Source: Agarivorans sp. TSD2052
GTDB taxonomy: Bacteria > Pseudomonadota > Gammaproteobacteria > Enterobacterales > Celerinatantimonadaceae
NCBI RefSeq assembly: GCF_023238625.1
Contig: NZ_CP096670.1
Coordinates: 733,501-797,500 of the forward strand
Length of the DNA: 64,000 nt
Direction: 5' to 3'
The notes under the pieces are model-generated. The model had not been told where the DNA came from, ran no database searches, and saw only the letters and a program-made list of their open reading frames with translations. Positions 8,666 through 17,247 of the stretch are shown here, in pieces (position 1 is the first letter of the stretch; every line of letters starts with the position of its first letter). Position numbers and translations under genes: made by a program.

Positions 8666-9601
8666 TCAACTCAACACACTTTCATCCACTATGCCTTTCT
8701 CTACCAACTGGCGGAGTATTTGGCTGGTTTGTTCGCGAAAACTATCGCGTAGTAAGCGCACCGTAGGGGTAATTGATTGGCGGCTAGGGCAAATTAACCA
8801 CAGCTCGGTAGGAGTGGGCTTAAACTCTGGCATAACGCTTACTAAGCTACCGCTAAGTAAGTCGGCCGACATGTCCAGGCAAGATTTAACCGCCAGCCCT
8901 TTCCCCGCAACACACCAGCGCCTGACTAAGTCACCATCGTTCGCGGCGCGATTGCTGCTCATCTTGATTTTGTGTTCGGTGTTGTCATCGCTAAAGCGCC
9001 ACACGTTATGCACTACGTCATGGAGTTGGTAAAGCAAGCCATTGTGTAAGGGCAGATCATGCGGGTGTTTTGGAGTGCCGTTTGCTTCTAGGTATTCAGG
9101 GGTGGCACACAATAAGCGAGGGGCATTACAAATTTTGAAGCCATATACATTAGCATCGGTAGGAGAGCCATAACGCAGCGCCATGTCTACCGAGTCGCGG
9201 TAAAAATCAATGTTACTGTCGCTAATGCTAGAGCGTAAGCTCACCAATGGGTAGCTGTCCATGAAGGCATCTAACCAAGGAGTAATGACGTTTCTGCCTA
9301 AGTCAGAGGAGAGTGCAATGCGTACCTCGCCATCAATAACGTCTAAATCGTGTTTCATATTTTGCTTGGCTTGCTCAAGCATTAGCAGTGCCTGTTCGCA
9401 TTGCGGAATATAACGTTCGCCAGCACTCGATAATCGTAAGTGGCGAGTGGTGCGCACAAACAGCTCGGCACCTAAGGCGCTTTCAACCCGCTTTACCGCG
9501 GCACTGGCGGTGGCGGTACGCATATCTAAATTAGCCGCTGCTGCGGTAATGCTGCGAAACTCAGCCACCTTAAGGATCACTTGAAGATCTTCTAATAGCA
9601 T
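8666..9601 (-). CDS. LysR-family transcriptional regulator
   Basis: 311-residue LysR-type regulator. The N-terminal winged helix-turn-helix is visible (LQVILKVAEFRSITAAAANLDMRTATASAAVKRVE, with the usual ALGAELFVRTTRHLRLSSAG continuation), followed by a linker helix and an effector domain resembling the CrgA/DsdC-like clade. The start ATG directly follows the box at 9631-9645. It is divergent from the thioredoxin-fold / nitroreductase / monooxygenase genes and probably regulates some of them. Ligand unknown. Confidence 0.92.
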   Translation of the reverse strand: MLLEDLQVILKVAEFRSITAAAANLDMRTATASAAVKRVESALGAELFVRTTRHLRLSSAGERYIPQCEQALLMLEQAKQNMKHDLDVIDGEVRIALSSDLGRNVITPWLDAFMDSYPLVSLRSSISDSNIDFYRDSVDMALRYGSPTDANVYGFKICNAPRLLCATPEYLEANGTPKHPHDLPLHNGLLYQLHDVVHNVWRFSDDNTEHKIKMSSNRAANDGDLVRRWCVAGKGLAVKSCLDMSADLLSGSLVSVMPEFKPTPTELWLICPSRQSITPTVRLLRDSFREQTSQILRQLVEKGIVDESVLS

Positions 9602-9630
9602 AAGTTTGCCACCTTACTATCTAATATATT

Positions 9631-9645
9631 TTGATAATCTTTCAA
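9631..9645. promoter_or_regulatory. Candidate LysR-type binding box (lysR promoter)
   Basis: TTGATAATCTTTCAA: TTGA/TCAA arms in a T-N11-A arrangement typical of LysR-type sites, 30 bases upstream of the lysR start. A near-identical box (one base different) lies at 11473-11487 before the ABM monooxygenase gene. Confidence 0.6.
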
Positions 9646-9824
9646 ATTTTACACTGTTTTTAGCAAGGTGACGATGTAGTAGGGTAAAACATGATTTTAG
9701 CGTTTGGCATGCCGTCATAGAGAAAGTTATTACGATGAAGCTATTACTAATCGATATCCTTGAGCCTTAAGCTTATGAAAGTGAATTTATATTTCCATAT
9801 TGCCTCGTATGTCATCAGCTAAAG

Positions 9825-9841
9825 CGTTATCTGCGATAACG
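9825..9841. repeat. 17-bp inverted repeat
   Basis: CGTTATC-TGC-GATAACG, 7-bp perfect arms, isolated in the non-coding region between the lysR-type gene and the thioredoxin-fold gene. It may be an operator; no evidence for which regulator. Confidence 0.5.
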
Positions 9842-10053
9842 TGAAGGCATAGTAAGACCATTTTTACTGTGCATCGGTCCGCAAGTCATTCTAGATAAAC
9901 TAAGCTGGTAGCGTAATGGTTTTTTAGGCGAGTTATTCAACTCGATGCATCGAAGCCAAAAAGGTAATAGCGACTTAACAGAGGTTTAGACAAGTTCAGT
10001 ATTGCAGCTTTGTGACTGTGAGCTGAGGTAATTTGCTTCAAGAAGGAAACACA

Positions 10054-10602
10054 ATGTTACTCGATACGCCAATTTGCGATTTTGGCTGGAAAGCGCCAAA
10101 TTTCACCCTACAAGATCCCGCTGGCAATAGCTTTACCATGAGCGAGCAATTGGGGGAGAACGGTCTATTGATTATGTTCATTTGTAATCATTGCCCTTAT
10201 GTTCAGCGCATTGCCGACCGCCTAGCTGAAGATACTAAACAACTGATGGACGAGGGGATTAACGTGCTGGCAGTAATGTCGAACGATTATCGGCTGGTGG
10301 CGCAAGATTCACCTGAAAATATGCAGCGCTTTGCTCTGCAACATGGCTTTGCTTTCCCTTATTTGGTGGATGAAGACCAAAGTGTTGGTAAGCAATATAA
10401 AGCCATTTGTACGCCTGATTTTTTTGGTTTTAATAACCAAGGTGAGCTGCAGTATCGCGGCCGTTTAGACGACGCGCGTATGGGCGACTCGGCTTTGCGA
10501 GTACCAGAATTGCTTCACGCGATGCGCCAAATCGCGACGACAGGGCAAGGGCCCAAAGAACAATCCCCAAGTATGGGCTGTTCTATTAAGTGGCGAGATT
10601 AA
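10054..10602 (+). CDS. Thioredoxin-fold (AhpC/TSA-like) protein
   Basis: Soluble 182-residue protein of the thioredoxin/peroxiredoxin superfamily. It has the GWKAPNFTLQDPAGN opening of AhpC/TSA proteins and a redox motif C44-N-H-C47 followed by a cis-proline (CNHCPYVQ). Conserved segments GINVLAVMSNDY and KAICTPDFFGF and a C-terminal GCSIKW complete the pattern of the 'thioredoxin family protein' group. The start is the ATG at 10054 with AGAAGGAA upstream; an in-frame TTG seven codons earlier is less likely. No signal peptide, so cytoplasmic. Probably a thiol oxidoreductase or peroxidase; partner unknown. Confidence 0.82.
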   Translation: MLLDTPICDFGWKAPNFTLQDPAGNSFTMSEQLGENGLLIMFICNHCPYVQRIADRLAEDTKQLMDEGINVLAVMSNDYRLVAQDSPENMQRFALQHGFAFPYLVDEDQSVGKQYKAICTPDFFGFNNQGELQYRGRLDDARMGDSALRVPELLHAMRQIATTGQGPKEQSPSMGCSIKWRD

Positions 10603-10662
10603 GATTTAACAAACTAAGTTCAGGGCTATCGATTAGCCTTTAAATAATCAATGGAGTTTAGA

Positions 10663-11319
10663 ATGACACACCCTATTATTGCCGATTTAACCGATCGTTA
10701 TACTGCTAAACGTTACGATGCGTCAAAGCGCGTACCACAACAAGATTTAGATGTGATTTACCAAGCCATGACCTTGTCTGCTTCGTCAATTAACTCTCAG
10801 CCTTGGAAGTTTATCGTGATAGAAAGCGACGCTGCAAAGCAGCGTATGCACGATACTTTTGCCAATAAATTTCAGTTTAATCAACCGCACATTAAAGCTT
10901 GTTCGCATATTATTTTGTTTGCCCATAACCCCAAATATAGCCGCGAAGATTACGCCAAGGTGGTCGATAAAGGCATTGCCGATGGACGCACTAAACCAGA
11001 AGATCGCGAGCAAGCTTTTGGGGCTTATGCTTTTGTTGATTTAAATACCGACGAAAATGGTAATAATGCCAAATGGACGCAATCACAAACCTACTTAGCC
11101 TTAGGTAATACCTTGCATGTATTGGCCCGTTTAGGCATTGATTCCACTACCATGGAAGGCGTAGACAGTGCTTTGATAAGTGAGATCTTTGCAGATGAAC
11201 TTGGAGGTTACGAGTGCGAGGTAGCCCTAGCCATTGGTTATCACCACCCGCAAGAAGACTACAACGCCAGTTTGCCTAAATCACGCTTGCCTCTCAAAGA
11301 AGTCGTTAAGGTACTTTAG
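10663..11319 (+). CDS. Nitroreductase-family NAD(P)H-dependent oxidoreductase (NfsB-like)
   Basis: Flavin-dependent oxidoreductase of 218 residues related to NfsB. The FMN-site opening is visible (DRYTAKRYDASKRVP), followed by LSASSINSQPWKFIVIES, the SQTYLALGNTLHVLARLGID helix pair and GYHHPQEDYNASLPKSR near the C-terminus. The start is taken at ATG 10663 because GGAG precedes it; an upstream in-frame ATG at 10651 contains that ribosome site. It follows the thioredoxin-fold gene by 60 bases and both may respond to electrophile or redox stress. Natural substrate unknown. Confidence 0.88.
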   Translation: MTHPIIADLTDRYTAKRYDASKRVPQQDLDVIYQAMTLSASSINSQPWKFIVIESDAAKQRMHDTFANKFQFNQPHIKACSHIILFAHNPKYSREDYAKVVDKGIADGRTKPEDREQAFGAYAFVDLNTDENGNNAKWTQSQTYLALGNTLHVLARLGIDSTTMEGVDSALISEIFADELGGYECEVALAIGYHHPQEDYNASLPKSRLPLKEVVKVL

Positions 11320-11338
11320 TCATCCGCTTTGTTGTAAT

Positions 11339-11375
11339 AATCATTCCTTCTTGGCTTAGAGGGGATGATTTTTTG
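11339..11375 (+). terminator. Rho-independent terminator after nitroreductase gene
   Basis: AATCATTCC pairs with GGGATGATT (one G-U) across a 12-13-base loop and runs directly into a T-tract, 20 bases after the stop codon. Confidence 0.75.
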
Positions 11376-11472
11376 TTTCTAGCTTCATATTTCCTATTTA
11401 TAGCTTCTGCTTCTCTATTGTTCGTGTCGCCGGATTCAGTTCGTTACCCTCTACATGATTATCAATTTATAT

Positions 11473-11487
11473 TTGATAATCATTCAA
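11473..11487. promoter_or_regulatory. Candidate LysR-type binding box (monooxygenase promoter)
   Basis: TTGATAATCATTCAA, differing from the 9631-9645 box by one base. The flanks are also alike (A/T-rich TAT before, CTGTTT after). It lies about 90 bases upstream of the ABM monooxygenase gene, consistent with control by the nearby LysR-type regulator. Confidence 0.6.
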
Positions 11488-11577
11488 ACATTGGGCTGTT
11501 TAAAGCGAGATAACTAAAGGCTACTATTTCTCCCGTCAACGCAAACAAGCAATTCATTCATATTAGAGGAACAGCAC

Positions 11578-11868
11578 ATGACTACATTAACTATTGTTGC
11601 AAACATCAAAGCAAATGCAGACAAAATCGACCTAGTAAAAGCCGAACTATTAAAGTTAATTGAAGTGACCCGCGCCGAAGAAGGCTGTATCAACTACGAT
11701 TTGCATCAAGATAACAGCAACCCTGCGCATTTCATGTTTTACGAGAACTGGCAGTCACGCGAGCTTTGGCAAACCCATATGGCCAATACTCACCTCGCTG
11801 AGTACATGGCGGCCACTGATGGCGCAGTAGCGGAGTTTGTATTAAACGAAATGACTCAAATTGCCTAA
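11578..11868 (+). CDS. ABM-domain monooxygenase (putative quinol monooxygenase, YgiN-like)
   Basis: 96-residue dimeric alpha/beta-barrel (antibiotic biosynthesis monooxygenase, ABM) protein. Family pattern is visible: LTIVANIKANADKIDLVKAELLKLIEVTRAEEGCINYDLHQD, then FMFYENWQSRELWQTHMANTHLAEYM with the usual W and H residues. A strong ribosome site (AGAGGAA) precedes the ATG. Members oxidise quinols or small aromatics without cofactors, or act in stress responses. It has its own promoter region containing a LysR-type box. Confidence 0.88.
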   Translation: MTTLTIVANIKANADKIDLVKAELLKLIEVTRAEEGCINYDLHQDNSNPAHFMFYENWQSRELWQTHMANTHLAEYMAATDGAVAEFVLNEMTQIA

Positions 11869-11895
11869 TTACCCTGCTGTATCAGTTAACGCTTT

Positions 11896-11923
11896 GCGCC
11901 CATTAGCTCTATTTAGTGGGCGC
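11896..11923 (+). terminator. Probable terminator after ABM monooxygenase gene
   Basis: GCGCCCA / TGGGCGC form a 7-bp G/C-rich stem around a 14-base loop, 28 bases after the stop, with a TTTT stretch a few bases downstream. Confidence 0.5.
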
Positions 11924-12401
11924 GGCTCTCGTTTTATAATGTGAGTAAGCTAAAAACGCCTTGGTGTTCGTTTAACAAACAAATAGTAAGCACTACAAAA
12001 TCACCGCTTTATGTAACAAGGGTGGGACCCGAAAACCCATACGATCAACTTTGGTTATCGATTTTTGAGCCTAAGTTTAGTATTGCTTATAGGCGGATTC
12101 GATAGGTTAACATACTGTTTAACTTATCTTGCCCTTATTGGCGCAGTTAGTTTCGCTTCATTGGGTCTCTATAATGGTTTATTGGCATCTCACCAAAGAT
12201 GAATCAGGGGCTTTACAGTGGCGCTTCGGCGAGCAGTTGTCCTATTCAGAGCCTAACTATAGTAAGCGGTCAACTTTCCCCAATTGGATATTTAGAAAAC
12301 TAGATATCGAGCACGAGTTATAGCTGTTGTCGTAGGTATTTGTGTTATGCAAAAGCAATTTTGACAATATTTATATACGGAATCCTATAAGCATCACTGA
12401 A

Positions 12402-12423
12402 ATATCAAGAGTTACCTTGATAT
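12402..12423. promoter_or_regulatory. 22-bp inverted repeat, candidate operator of the aryl-polyene cluster
   Basis: ATATCAAG-N6-CTTGATAT with perfect 8-bp arms, just downstream of a weak promoter candidate and 225 bases before the first pigment gene. The regulator is not in the window as far as can be seen. Confidence 0.45.
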
Positions 12424-12647
12424 GTTTAATATCGGGATTGGTTTATGATGATTATTCAAAATAACAGGTTTGTGCGTTATTTATCAATAAGTGTGGGGGG
12501 CTCTCTTCGCTGTTGGCGCATTTTCAGCCATCTAGACAATTATAACAATGAGTTCATCACATTCACGTTTAAATTTTAGGGATATTCGATGCTATTTTTG
12601 GTATGTTCACATCAATATTGATACATAGAGCTTATTAAACTCCAGTT

Positions 12648-13217
12648 GTGGGCCAAAAACGGAATCTCTCAAAGTATTTGCTTCGACAAGAAAGCACGCT
12701 TTTAAAACATACGCTTATTAAACCTATCCCTGTAGATATTGCTAAATTTCAGTTACGGGAGTTTTATGATTCGTGTTTGGTCGACTGTATTAAGGATTGT
12801 TTTGCTATTGATGTTTCGATAGCAGATGTGCAACGGAATCAATATGGGCAACCTTGCTTGGTTCAACAAAGAAGTATAGGCGCCTTCTTGAGTTTAAGTC
12901 ATAGCGGGGACTATGTGGCGGCAGTGGCTAGTTCACGCCCTTGCGGTATAGACATAGAGAGAATAAAAAAAAGAAGTATTAACGCTATCTGGCAAGAGAT
13001 AAGGCATCCTACAGAACCTGATGCTCCAGATAATGCGGAACAGTTTTATCAATGGTGGACACGAAAAGAGGCGGCTTGGAAGGTCTTTGCCTGCCAGCAA
13101 CCGAAAAGTATGAAAGCTTTGTCGGTGGCGGGCTCTAAAGATACTAATTATAAGGGGCTTGTGTTGGAAAACATCCTTGCCCCAACAGGATATGCTGCAA
13201 CTGTCGCATTCTTATAA
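12648..13217 (+). CDS. apeB: 4'-phosphopantetheinyl transferase (ApeB-type)
   Basis: Transfers phosphopantetheine from CoA to the serine of carrier proteins, here most likely ApeE and ApeF. It is 189 residues and Sfp/AcpT-like, with the two signature motifs visible: GIDIE (~residues 113-117, the Mg-binding aspartate/glutamate) and WWTRKEAAWK (~135-144). The start is uncertain: GTG at 12648 is the longest option without a clear ribosome site, and TTG codons lie downstream. It is the first gene of the aryl-polyene cluster, separated from the next by 157 bases, so it may or may not share a transcript. Confidence 0.85.
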   Translation: MGQKRNLSKYLLRQESTLLKHTLIKPIPVDIAKFQLREFYDSCLVDCIKDCFAIDVSIADVQRNQYGQPCLVQQRSIGAFLSLSHSGDYVAAVASSRPCGIDIERIKKRSINAIWQEIRHPTEPDAPDNAEQFYQWWTRKEAAWKVFACQQPKSMKALSVAGSKDTNYKGLVLENILAPTGYAATVAFL

Positions 13218-13374
13218 TTCTTTCAACTAAAAAATGATGATTTACACCTTTTTTAACGATAGAATCATCCATAAGGTTGAGTTTGTATATTCTTAATCTA
13301 TTAATTAAAAAGTCGACACTAAGCTCATATGGGATGATCTTGTGTTTGGATAAGCTGAATTTTCAAGTTGTAAT

Positions 13375-14067
13375 ATGGACGTTGTTTTTAAGATAGAAAA
13401 ATGGACTAGCTGGGATGCTGTCTGTGTAAATGGGATATATGAGCCTCCTAAACTACCTGAAATTGCGGCAATGCAACGAAGACGTTTTAGCTTTTTAAGT
13501 AAAATGGCGATGAGAGTAGTATTAGATTTGTTACCCGAACCTAAAACTATTCGAAGTGTTTTTTCATCTCGCCATGGAGAACTTCATCGTACCTTAGAAC
13601 TGTTGCTTGAACTTAATCAGCAATCGGCTCTTTCTCCAACTAAATTCAGCCAATCTGTTTACAACACCGCCAGTGGTCTTTATTCAATTAGCCAACAGAA
13701 TGCAGCGCCGTCTACGGTCGTTACCAGTGGCCGTAATTCATTAGCGATGGCTTTTGTGGAAGCCTATGGCCAAAGTGTTCGTTATCAAGAGCCTGTTTTA
13801 CTCGTTTATGTCGACGAACCCCTGCCAAAAATTTATAAGCGCTATGCAGACGAGCTGCAAGGTATGACTGCTTTTGCATGTATATTAGAGGCCTCAAAAA
13901 CAGGCTGGAATATACAATTTAAATCAGACGATAATGCCAATAAAAATCCAGCTAGAAATTTGCTTAGTCAATTGCTTCCGGCGCTTTCTTCCTCGGTGCC
14001 TCATTTTTCCTGTCAGATGGATGCGCAGAAATGGATATGGAGGCAAGTCGATGAGTCAGAGAATTAA
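13375..14067 (+). CDS. apeC: Beta-ketoacyl synthase-like chain-length factor (ApeC-type)
   Basis: 230-residue protein of the short ketoacyl-synthase N-terminal family (PF13723-like). Typical opening IEKWTSWDAVCVNGI, the R-R-R-F-S-F-L-S-K-M basic stretch, and a partial thiolase fold with VFSSRHGELHRTLELL and SVYNTASGLYSISQQN. At the place of the nucleophilic cysteine it has NTASG, so it cannot condense by itself. In characterised aryl-polyene systems the equivalent ApeC pairs with the active ketosynthase ApeO. Its 3' end overlaps apeD by 17 bases. Confidence 0.85.
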   Translation: MDVVFKIEKWTSWDAVCVNGIYEPPKLPEIAAMQRRRFSFLSKMAMRVVLDLLPEPKTIRSVFSSRHGELHRTLELLLELNQQSALSPTKFSQSVYNTASGLYSISQQNAAPSTVVTSGRNSLAMAFVEAYGQSVRYQEPVLLVYVDEPLPKIYKRYADELQGMTAFACILEASKTGWNIQFKSDDNANKNPARNLLSQLLPALSSSVPHFSCQMDAQKWIWRQVDESEN

Positions 14068-14821
14068 CTACTTCTGGCGCTTAGCTATGACCGCCGTGTG
14101 TTTTTTTTGCTTTGGTGGGCTGGGGCTGATGTTGTCACTTACGCTGTTTCCTTTACTGAAAATTATACCCGCCTCAGATAAGCAGGCGCGTAGTCAGTTC
14201 TATGTACATATAATCTTCAAGTGTTTTGTAACGATGATGCAATACTTGGGGGTGTTAAGTGTGTCTGTATCTAAAGGGTACAAGCTTCAGCAGTCTCCAG
14301 GTTCATTAGTTATCGCCAATCACCCGTCACTGATCGATGTTGTATTATTAATTGCCCTCCTGCCAAAAACGAGTTGTATAGTAAAGCAAAGCTTATGGCG
14401 AAACCCATGCATGTCTTTGATTATTTCTGCGGCAGGGTACATTAAAAACGGTGCTGATCCTGAAACTGTGTTGTCAGAGTGTCAAAACAGTTTCAATAAA
14501 GGTGCAAGCTTGATTGTTTTCCCTGAAGGGACTCGAACCACTCCCGGCCAGCAATTACAGATGCAAAGAGGTGCCGCTAATATTGCTTTACGTTGCGCTG
14601 TTGATGTTTTACCTGTGACCATACGCGTAACCCCCTCTACTTTGACCAAATCCGAACCTTGGTATTCTATACCGGCAAGCAAACCACATTTTTCATTGGA
14701 TATCGGCGATTTAATCAATACTGGTGATATTTGTGTCGCAACAGAGGGTGATTCGCGAAACGCACGTACGATTACCCGATATTTACAACAACATTTTTAC
14801 AAGGAACTTAACTGCCAATGA
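14051..14821 (+). CDS. apeD: Lysophospholipid acyltransferase-family protein (ApeD-type, PlsC-like)
   Basis: 256-residue membrane-bound acyltransferase. A membrane helix occupies roughly residues 10-35. The PlsC motifs NHPSLID (~89-95, catalytic His and Asp) and FPEGTRTTPG (~156-165) follow. The start is the ATG at 14051, preceded by GGAGG, within the end of apeC; a longer frame starting at 13934 would lie inside apeC. Its TGA overlaps the first ACP start (ATGA). In aryl-polyene pathways such acyltransferases link the polyene to a lipid or sugar anchor; exact acceptor unknown. Confidence 0.88.
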   Translation: MSQRINYFWRLAMTAVCFFCFGGLGLMLSLTLFPLLKIIPASDKQARSQFYVHIIFKCFVTMMQYLGVLSVSVSKGYKLQQSPGSLVIANHPSLIDVVLLIALLPKTSCIVKQSLWRNPCMSLIISAAGYIKNGADPETVLSECQNSFNKGASLIVFPEGTRTTPGQQLQMQRGAANIALRCAVDVLPVTIRVTPSTLTKSEPWYSIPASKPHFSLDIGDLINTGDICVATEGDSRNARTITRYLQQHFYKELNCQ

Positions 14822-15081
14822 ACATATTAGAGCAGGAAATAAAACAACTAATTATCGAAGCACTAGAACTTGAAGATATCGAAGCAAGCGATATTGAAAC
14901 CGAAGCCCCATTATTTGTTGAAGGACTGGGATTAGATTCCATCGACGCTTTGGAGCTCGGTTTAGCGATTAAGAAGAAATACCAGATTAAACTTGATGCT
15001 AACTCTGAAGACACCAAGCTACATTTCGCGAGCGTGAAAGCTTTGGCTACCTTCATTGAATCTGAAAATAAAGCGGCTTAA
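14818..15081 (+). CDS. apeE: Acyl carrier protein (ApeE-type)
   Basis: 87-residue carrier protein with the phosphopantetheine site L-G-L-D-S41-I-D-A-L-E. It begins at an ATG overlapping the apeD stop and ends with TAA overlapping the next carrier gene start. One of two tandem carriers typical for aryl-polyene clusters. Confidence 0.93.
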   Translation: MNILEQEIKQLIIEALELEDIEASDIETEAPLFVEGLGLDSIDALELGLAIKKKYQIKLDANSEDTKLHFASVKALATFIESENKAA

Positions 15082-15338
15082 TGATTATGACTAGAGATGA
15101 AATATACCAAGTATTGCGAGATATCTTAGTACAAGAATTTGAAGTACCCGAGGATGATATTTCTTTGGACGCAAACATGTACCAAGACTTAGACTTAGAC
15201 AGTATTGATGCCGTCGATTTGGTCGTTAAGCTACAGCAGATCACCGGTAAAAAAATCCAACCTAACGAATTCAAGTCGGCAAGAACTGTTGCCGATGTTA
15301 TTGATGCCTTAGAGCGATTAGTTAGCGATGCCGCGTAA
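15081..15338 (+). CDS. apeF: Acyl carrier protein (ApeF-type)
   Basis: 85-residue carrier protein with the attachment site L-D-L-D-S41-I-D-A-V-D. The start is either the ATG at 15081 (TAATG overlap with the previous gene) or the ATG at 15087, two codons later; sequence does not decide. Acidic and helical like its neighbour but clearly a different lineage (little identity outside the DSID site). Confidence 0.93.
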   Translation: MIMTRDEIYQVLRDILVQEFEVPEDDISLDANMYQDLDLDSIDAVDLVVKLQQITGKKIQPNEFKSARTVADVIDALERLVSDAA

Positions 15339-15344
15339 CTGTAA

Positions 15345-15932
15345 ATGAAGAGTAAACTGTTAAAAGCGCTGGTGATTGCAGCGCTTGGCGTATACCCATT
15401 TATTATTTTTTTCGGATTAACTACTTATTCGAGCAATGTAATCGCTTTGCTAGTATTAGTGTTGTTTTCGCTGCGTTTATTATTAGGCTGGAAAGGTTCA
15501 AAGTCCTTAAAACATCAAAAATATTTGGGCCTGTTGGGTATCGTTTTGGCCTTATTGGTGTTAATGCGCCAAGAGCCTCGCTGGTTTATGTATTATCCAT
15601 TACTGGTTAATCTCAGTTTGTTTGCTGCTTTTTTTGCGAGCCTTTGGGATAAACAGCCGATAGTCGAAACATTTGCTCGCATGGGTCAGCGCCATTTACC
15701 ATTAACTGCTCGGCCTTATTTCATTGGCCTTACTAAAATTTGGTGCGCTTTCTTTGTGGTTAATACTTTAATTAGTGCTTGGACAATTTTTTTTGCCGAC
15801 CTGAAAACATGGACTATATATAACGGCTTGATTAGCTATTTGCTCATCGCGGCTTTGCTAAGTGGAGAATGGATTTTTAGAAAGTGCACTAAATTGGAGG
15901 AGAAGTATGAATCCGATAACGCTTCCTTCTAA
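15345..15932 (+). CDS. apeG: Integral membrane protein, COG4648 family (ApeG-type)
   Basis: 195-residue hydrophobic protein with about five to six predicted membrane helices (e.g. ~7-27, ~29-47, ~60-76, ~85-103, ~128-148, ~155-175). Conserved segment RQEPRWFMYYPLLVNLSLF and the ETFARMGQRHLP loop typify the COG4648 proteins found in aryl-polyene operons. Function unknown; membrane anchoring of the biosynthetic complex is a guess. The 3' end overlaps apeH by 26 bases. Confidence 0.8.
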   Translation: MKSKLLKALVIAALGVYPFIIFFGLTTYSSNVIALLVLVLFSLRLLLGWKGSKSLKHQKYLGLLGIVLALLVLMRQEPRWFMYYPLLVNLSLFAAFFASLWDKQPIVETFARMGQRHLPLTARPYFIGLTKIWCAFFVVNTLISAWTIFFADLKTWTIYNGLISYLLIAALLSGEWIFRKCTKLEEKYESDNASF

Positions 15933-17247
15933 AGATGGCCTAACTCATATCGCTGTTCGCGGTGACACCTTATTAAGCAATCAACAGTGGTGGCAGCGGC
16001 TATATTCTGTTTACCAACAGGTGAATGAGACTCCCCATCAAAAATGGCTGTTATTTGCTGATGACAGCTTTGATTTTTCTTGTTGCCTATTTGCATTATT
16101 ACTGGCTGGACGGACGCCAATATTGCCGCCTAATCAACAATATGAAACCCTCGTTAGTTTTCAAACAAGGGTGGATGCAGTATGCTCGGATAAGAATATT
16201 GGTAAACAAGCCCCTGATGTATATATTGGTAAAAGCTACGCTAATCACCAGCAAAATTCGAATGCTATCGCTGTTGCAGTGAACCATGACACTGAGCTGC
16301 ATCTATATACATCTGGTAGCACTGGCGAACCTAAGTGTGTGGTGAAAAAATGGCGACAATTATTAGCTGAAGTTGAAACGTTAGAGACTTACTTTAGTAA
16401 ATACGTCGCTGATTCTTTAATTTGTTCCAGCGTTTCCCATCAACATATTTATGGTTTGTTATTCACTGTATTATGGCCCTTACTTAGCCAAAAGAAATGG
16501 CAGGTTAAATCTGTCAAATACCCTGAAGATTACTCCTCGTTAACTGAGGGGCAAGCAATCAGCTTTATCTCAAGTCCCTCATTTTTAGAGTATGTGCTGG
16601 CTCAACCTAACTTGACTAGCTGTGCGCCTCAGTTTTGCGTGAGCTCTGGTGGCTTATTAAAAACAGTTACAGCTGAAGGCTTAGCAGATCTATGGGGACA
16701 GGCGCCTACCGAAGTATTTGGTAGTAGTGAAACTGGGGGGGTGGCCTATAGAAATCAGCAGCAACACCGCCACTGGCGAGTATTTAGCTGTATTGAATGG
16801 ACTGTTTCGGCTAATCAGGCCTTGCAAATCCGCTCCCCTTACTTAGTGAACAGCCATGATTGGTATGTGATGGATGATGCGGTTGAAGTTCGAAATGATG
16901 GCTTCGCGCTTGTTGGCCGCTTAGATAGAGTGGTTAAAGTAGCAGAGAAGCGTGTTTGTTTGGAACAAATGGCCAACCAGCTTTTGCAGCACCACTGGGT
17001 GAAAAGCTGTGATCTAATCACCCTTTCGTTGAAACGAGAGCATATTGCTGCAGTTGTGGTGTTAAACCACGAAGGACGGCAAGCGCTTAGCCTCGGAAAG
17101 CGTTCTCTTAACAATCAATTAAGACAGCATCTAACGGCGTATTTTGAAGCGGTTACTGTGCCTAGAAAATGGCGCTATGTGGATTCTTTACCTGTGAACC
17201 TTCAAGGTAAACGCCAATTAAATCAAATGAGAGCATTGTTTTTATGA
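15907..17247 (+). CDS. apeH: AMP-dependent acyl ligase (ApeH-type)
   Basis: 446-residue adenylate-forming enzyme, shorter than standard acyl-CoA synthetases, as in other aryl-polyene clusters. The P-loop LYTSGSTGEPK (~132-142) and the FGSSETGG motif (~274-281) are present, as is the hinge region LVGRLDRVVKVAEKRV. The start is ATG 15907 with GGAGGAGAAGT upstream, inside the end of apeG. Role by family: activates the aryl carboxylic starter and loads it on a carrier protein. Its TGA overlaps the apeI start. Confidence 0.88.
   Translation: MNPITLPSKDGLTHIAVRGDTLLSNQQWWQRLYSVYQQVNETPHQKWLLFADDSFDFSCCLFALLLAGRTPILPPNQQYETLVSFQTRVDAVCSDKNIGKQAPDVYIGKSYANHQQNSNAIAVAVNHDTELHLYTSGSTGEPKCVVKKWRQLLAEVETLETYFSKYVADSLICSSVSHQHIYGLLFTVLWPLLSQKKWQVKSVKYPEDYSSLTEGQAISFISSPSFLEYVLAQPNLTSCAPQFCVSSGGLLKTVTAEGLADLWGQAPTEVFGSSETGGVAYRNQQQHRHWRVFSCIEWTVSANQALQIRSPYLVNSHDWYVMDDAVEVRNDGFALVGRLDRVVKVAEKRVCLEQMANQLLQHHWVKSCDLITLSLKREHIAAVVVLNHEGRQALSLGKRSLNNQLRQHLTAYFEAVTVPRKWRYVDSLPVNLQGKRQLNQMRALFL

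Larger units (their letters stand above)
9602..10053. other. Non-coding region upstream of lysR-type gene
   Basis: 452 bases with no credible gene. It contains the LysR-type box at 9631-9645 and a 17-bp inverted repeat at 9825-9841 (CGTTATC-TGC-GATAACG) that could be an operator or RNA hairpin. Nothing else is recognised. Confidence 0.6.
11869..12647. other. Non-coding region ahead of the aryl-polyene cluster
   Basis: 779 bases with only one short open frame (12129-12323), which I do not accept as a gene. It holds a probable terminator at 11896-11923, a TTGACA at 12361-12366 with TATAAG at 12386-12391 (19-base spacing, a weak promoter candidate) and a 22-bp inverted repeat at 12402-12423. 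The promoter for the pigment cluster probably lies in the 12360-12640 part, which is clearly more A/T-rich. Confidence 0.55.

Noticed and set aside
12129-12323. 64-codon open frame in the gap before the aryl-polyene cluster
   Set aside because: No ribosome site, no recognisable composition or motif, and isolated in A/T-rich non-coding sequence; chance frame is the simplest explanation.
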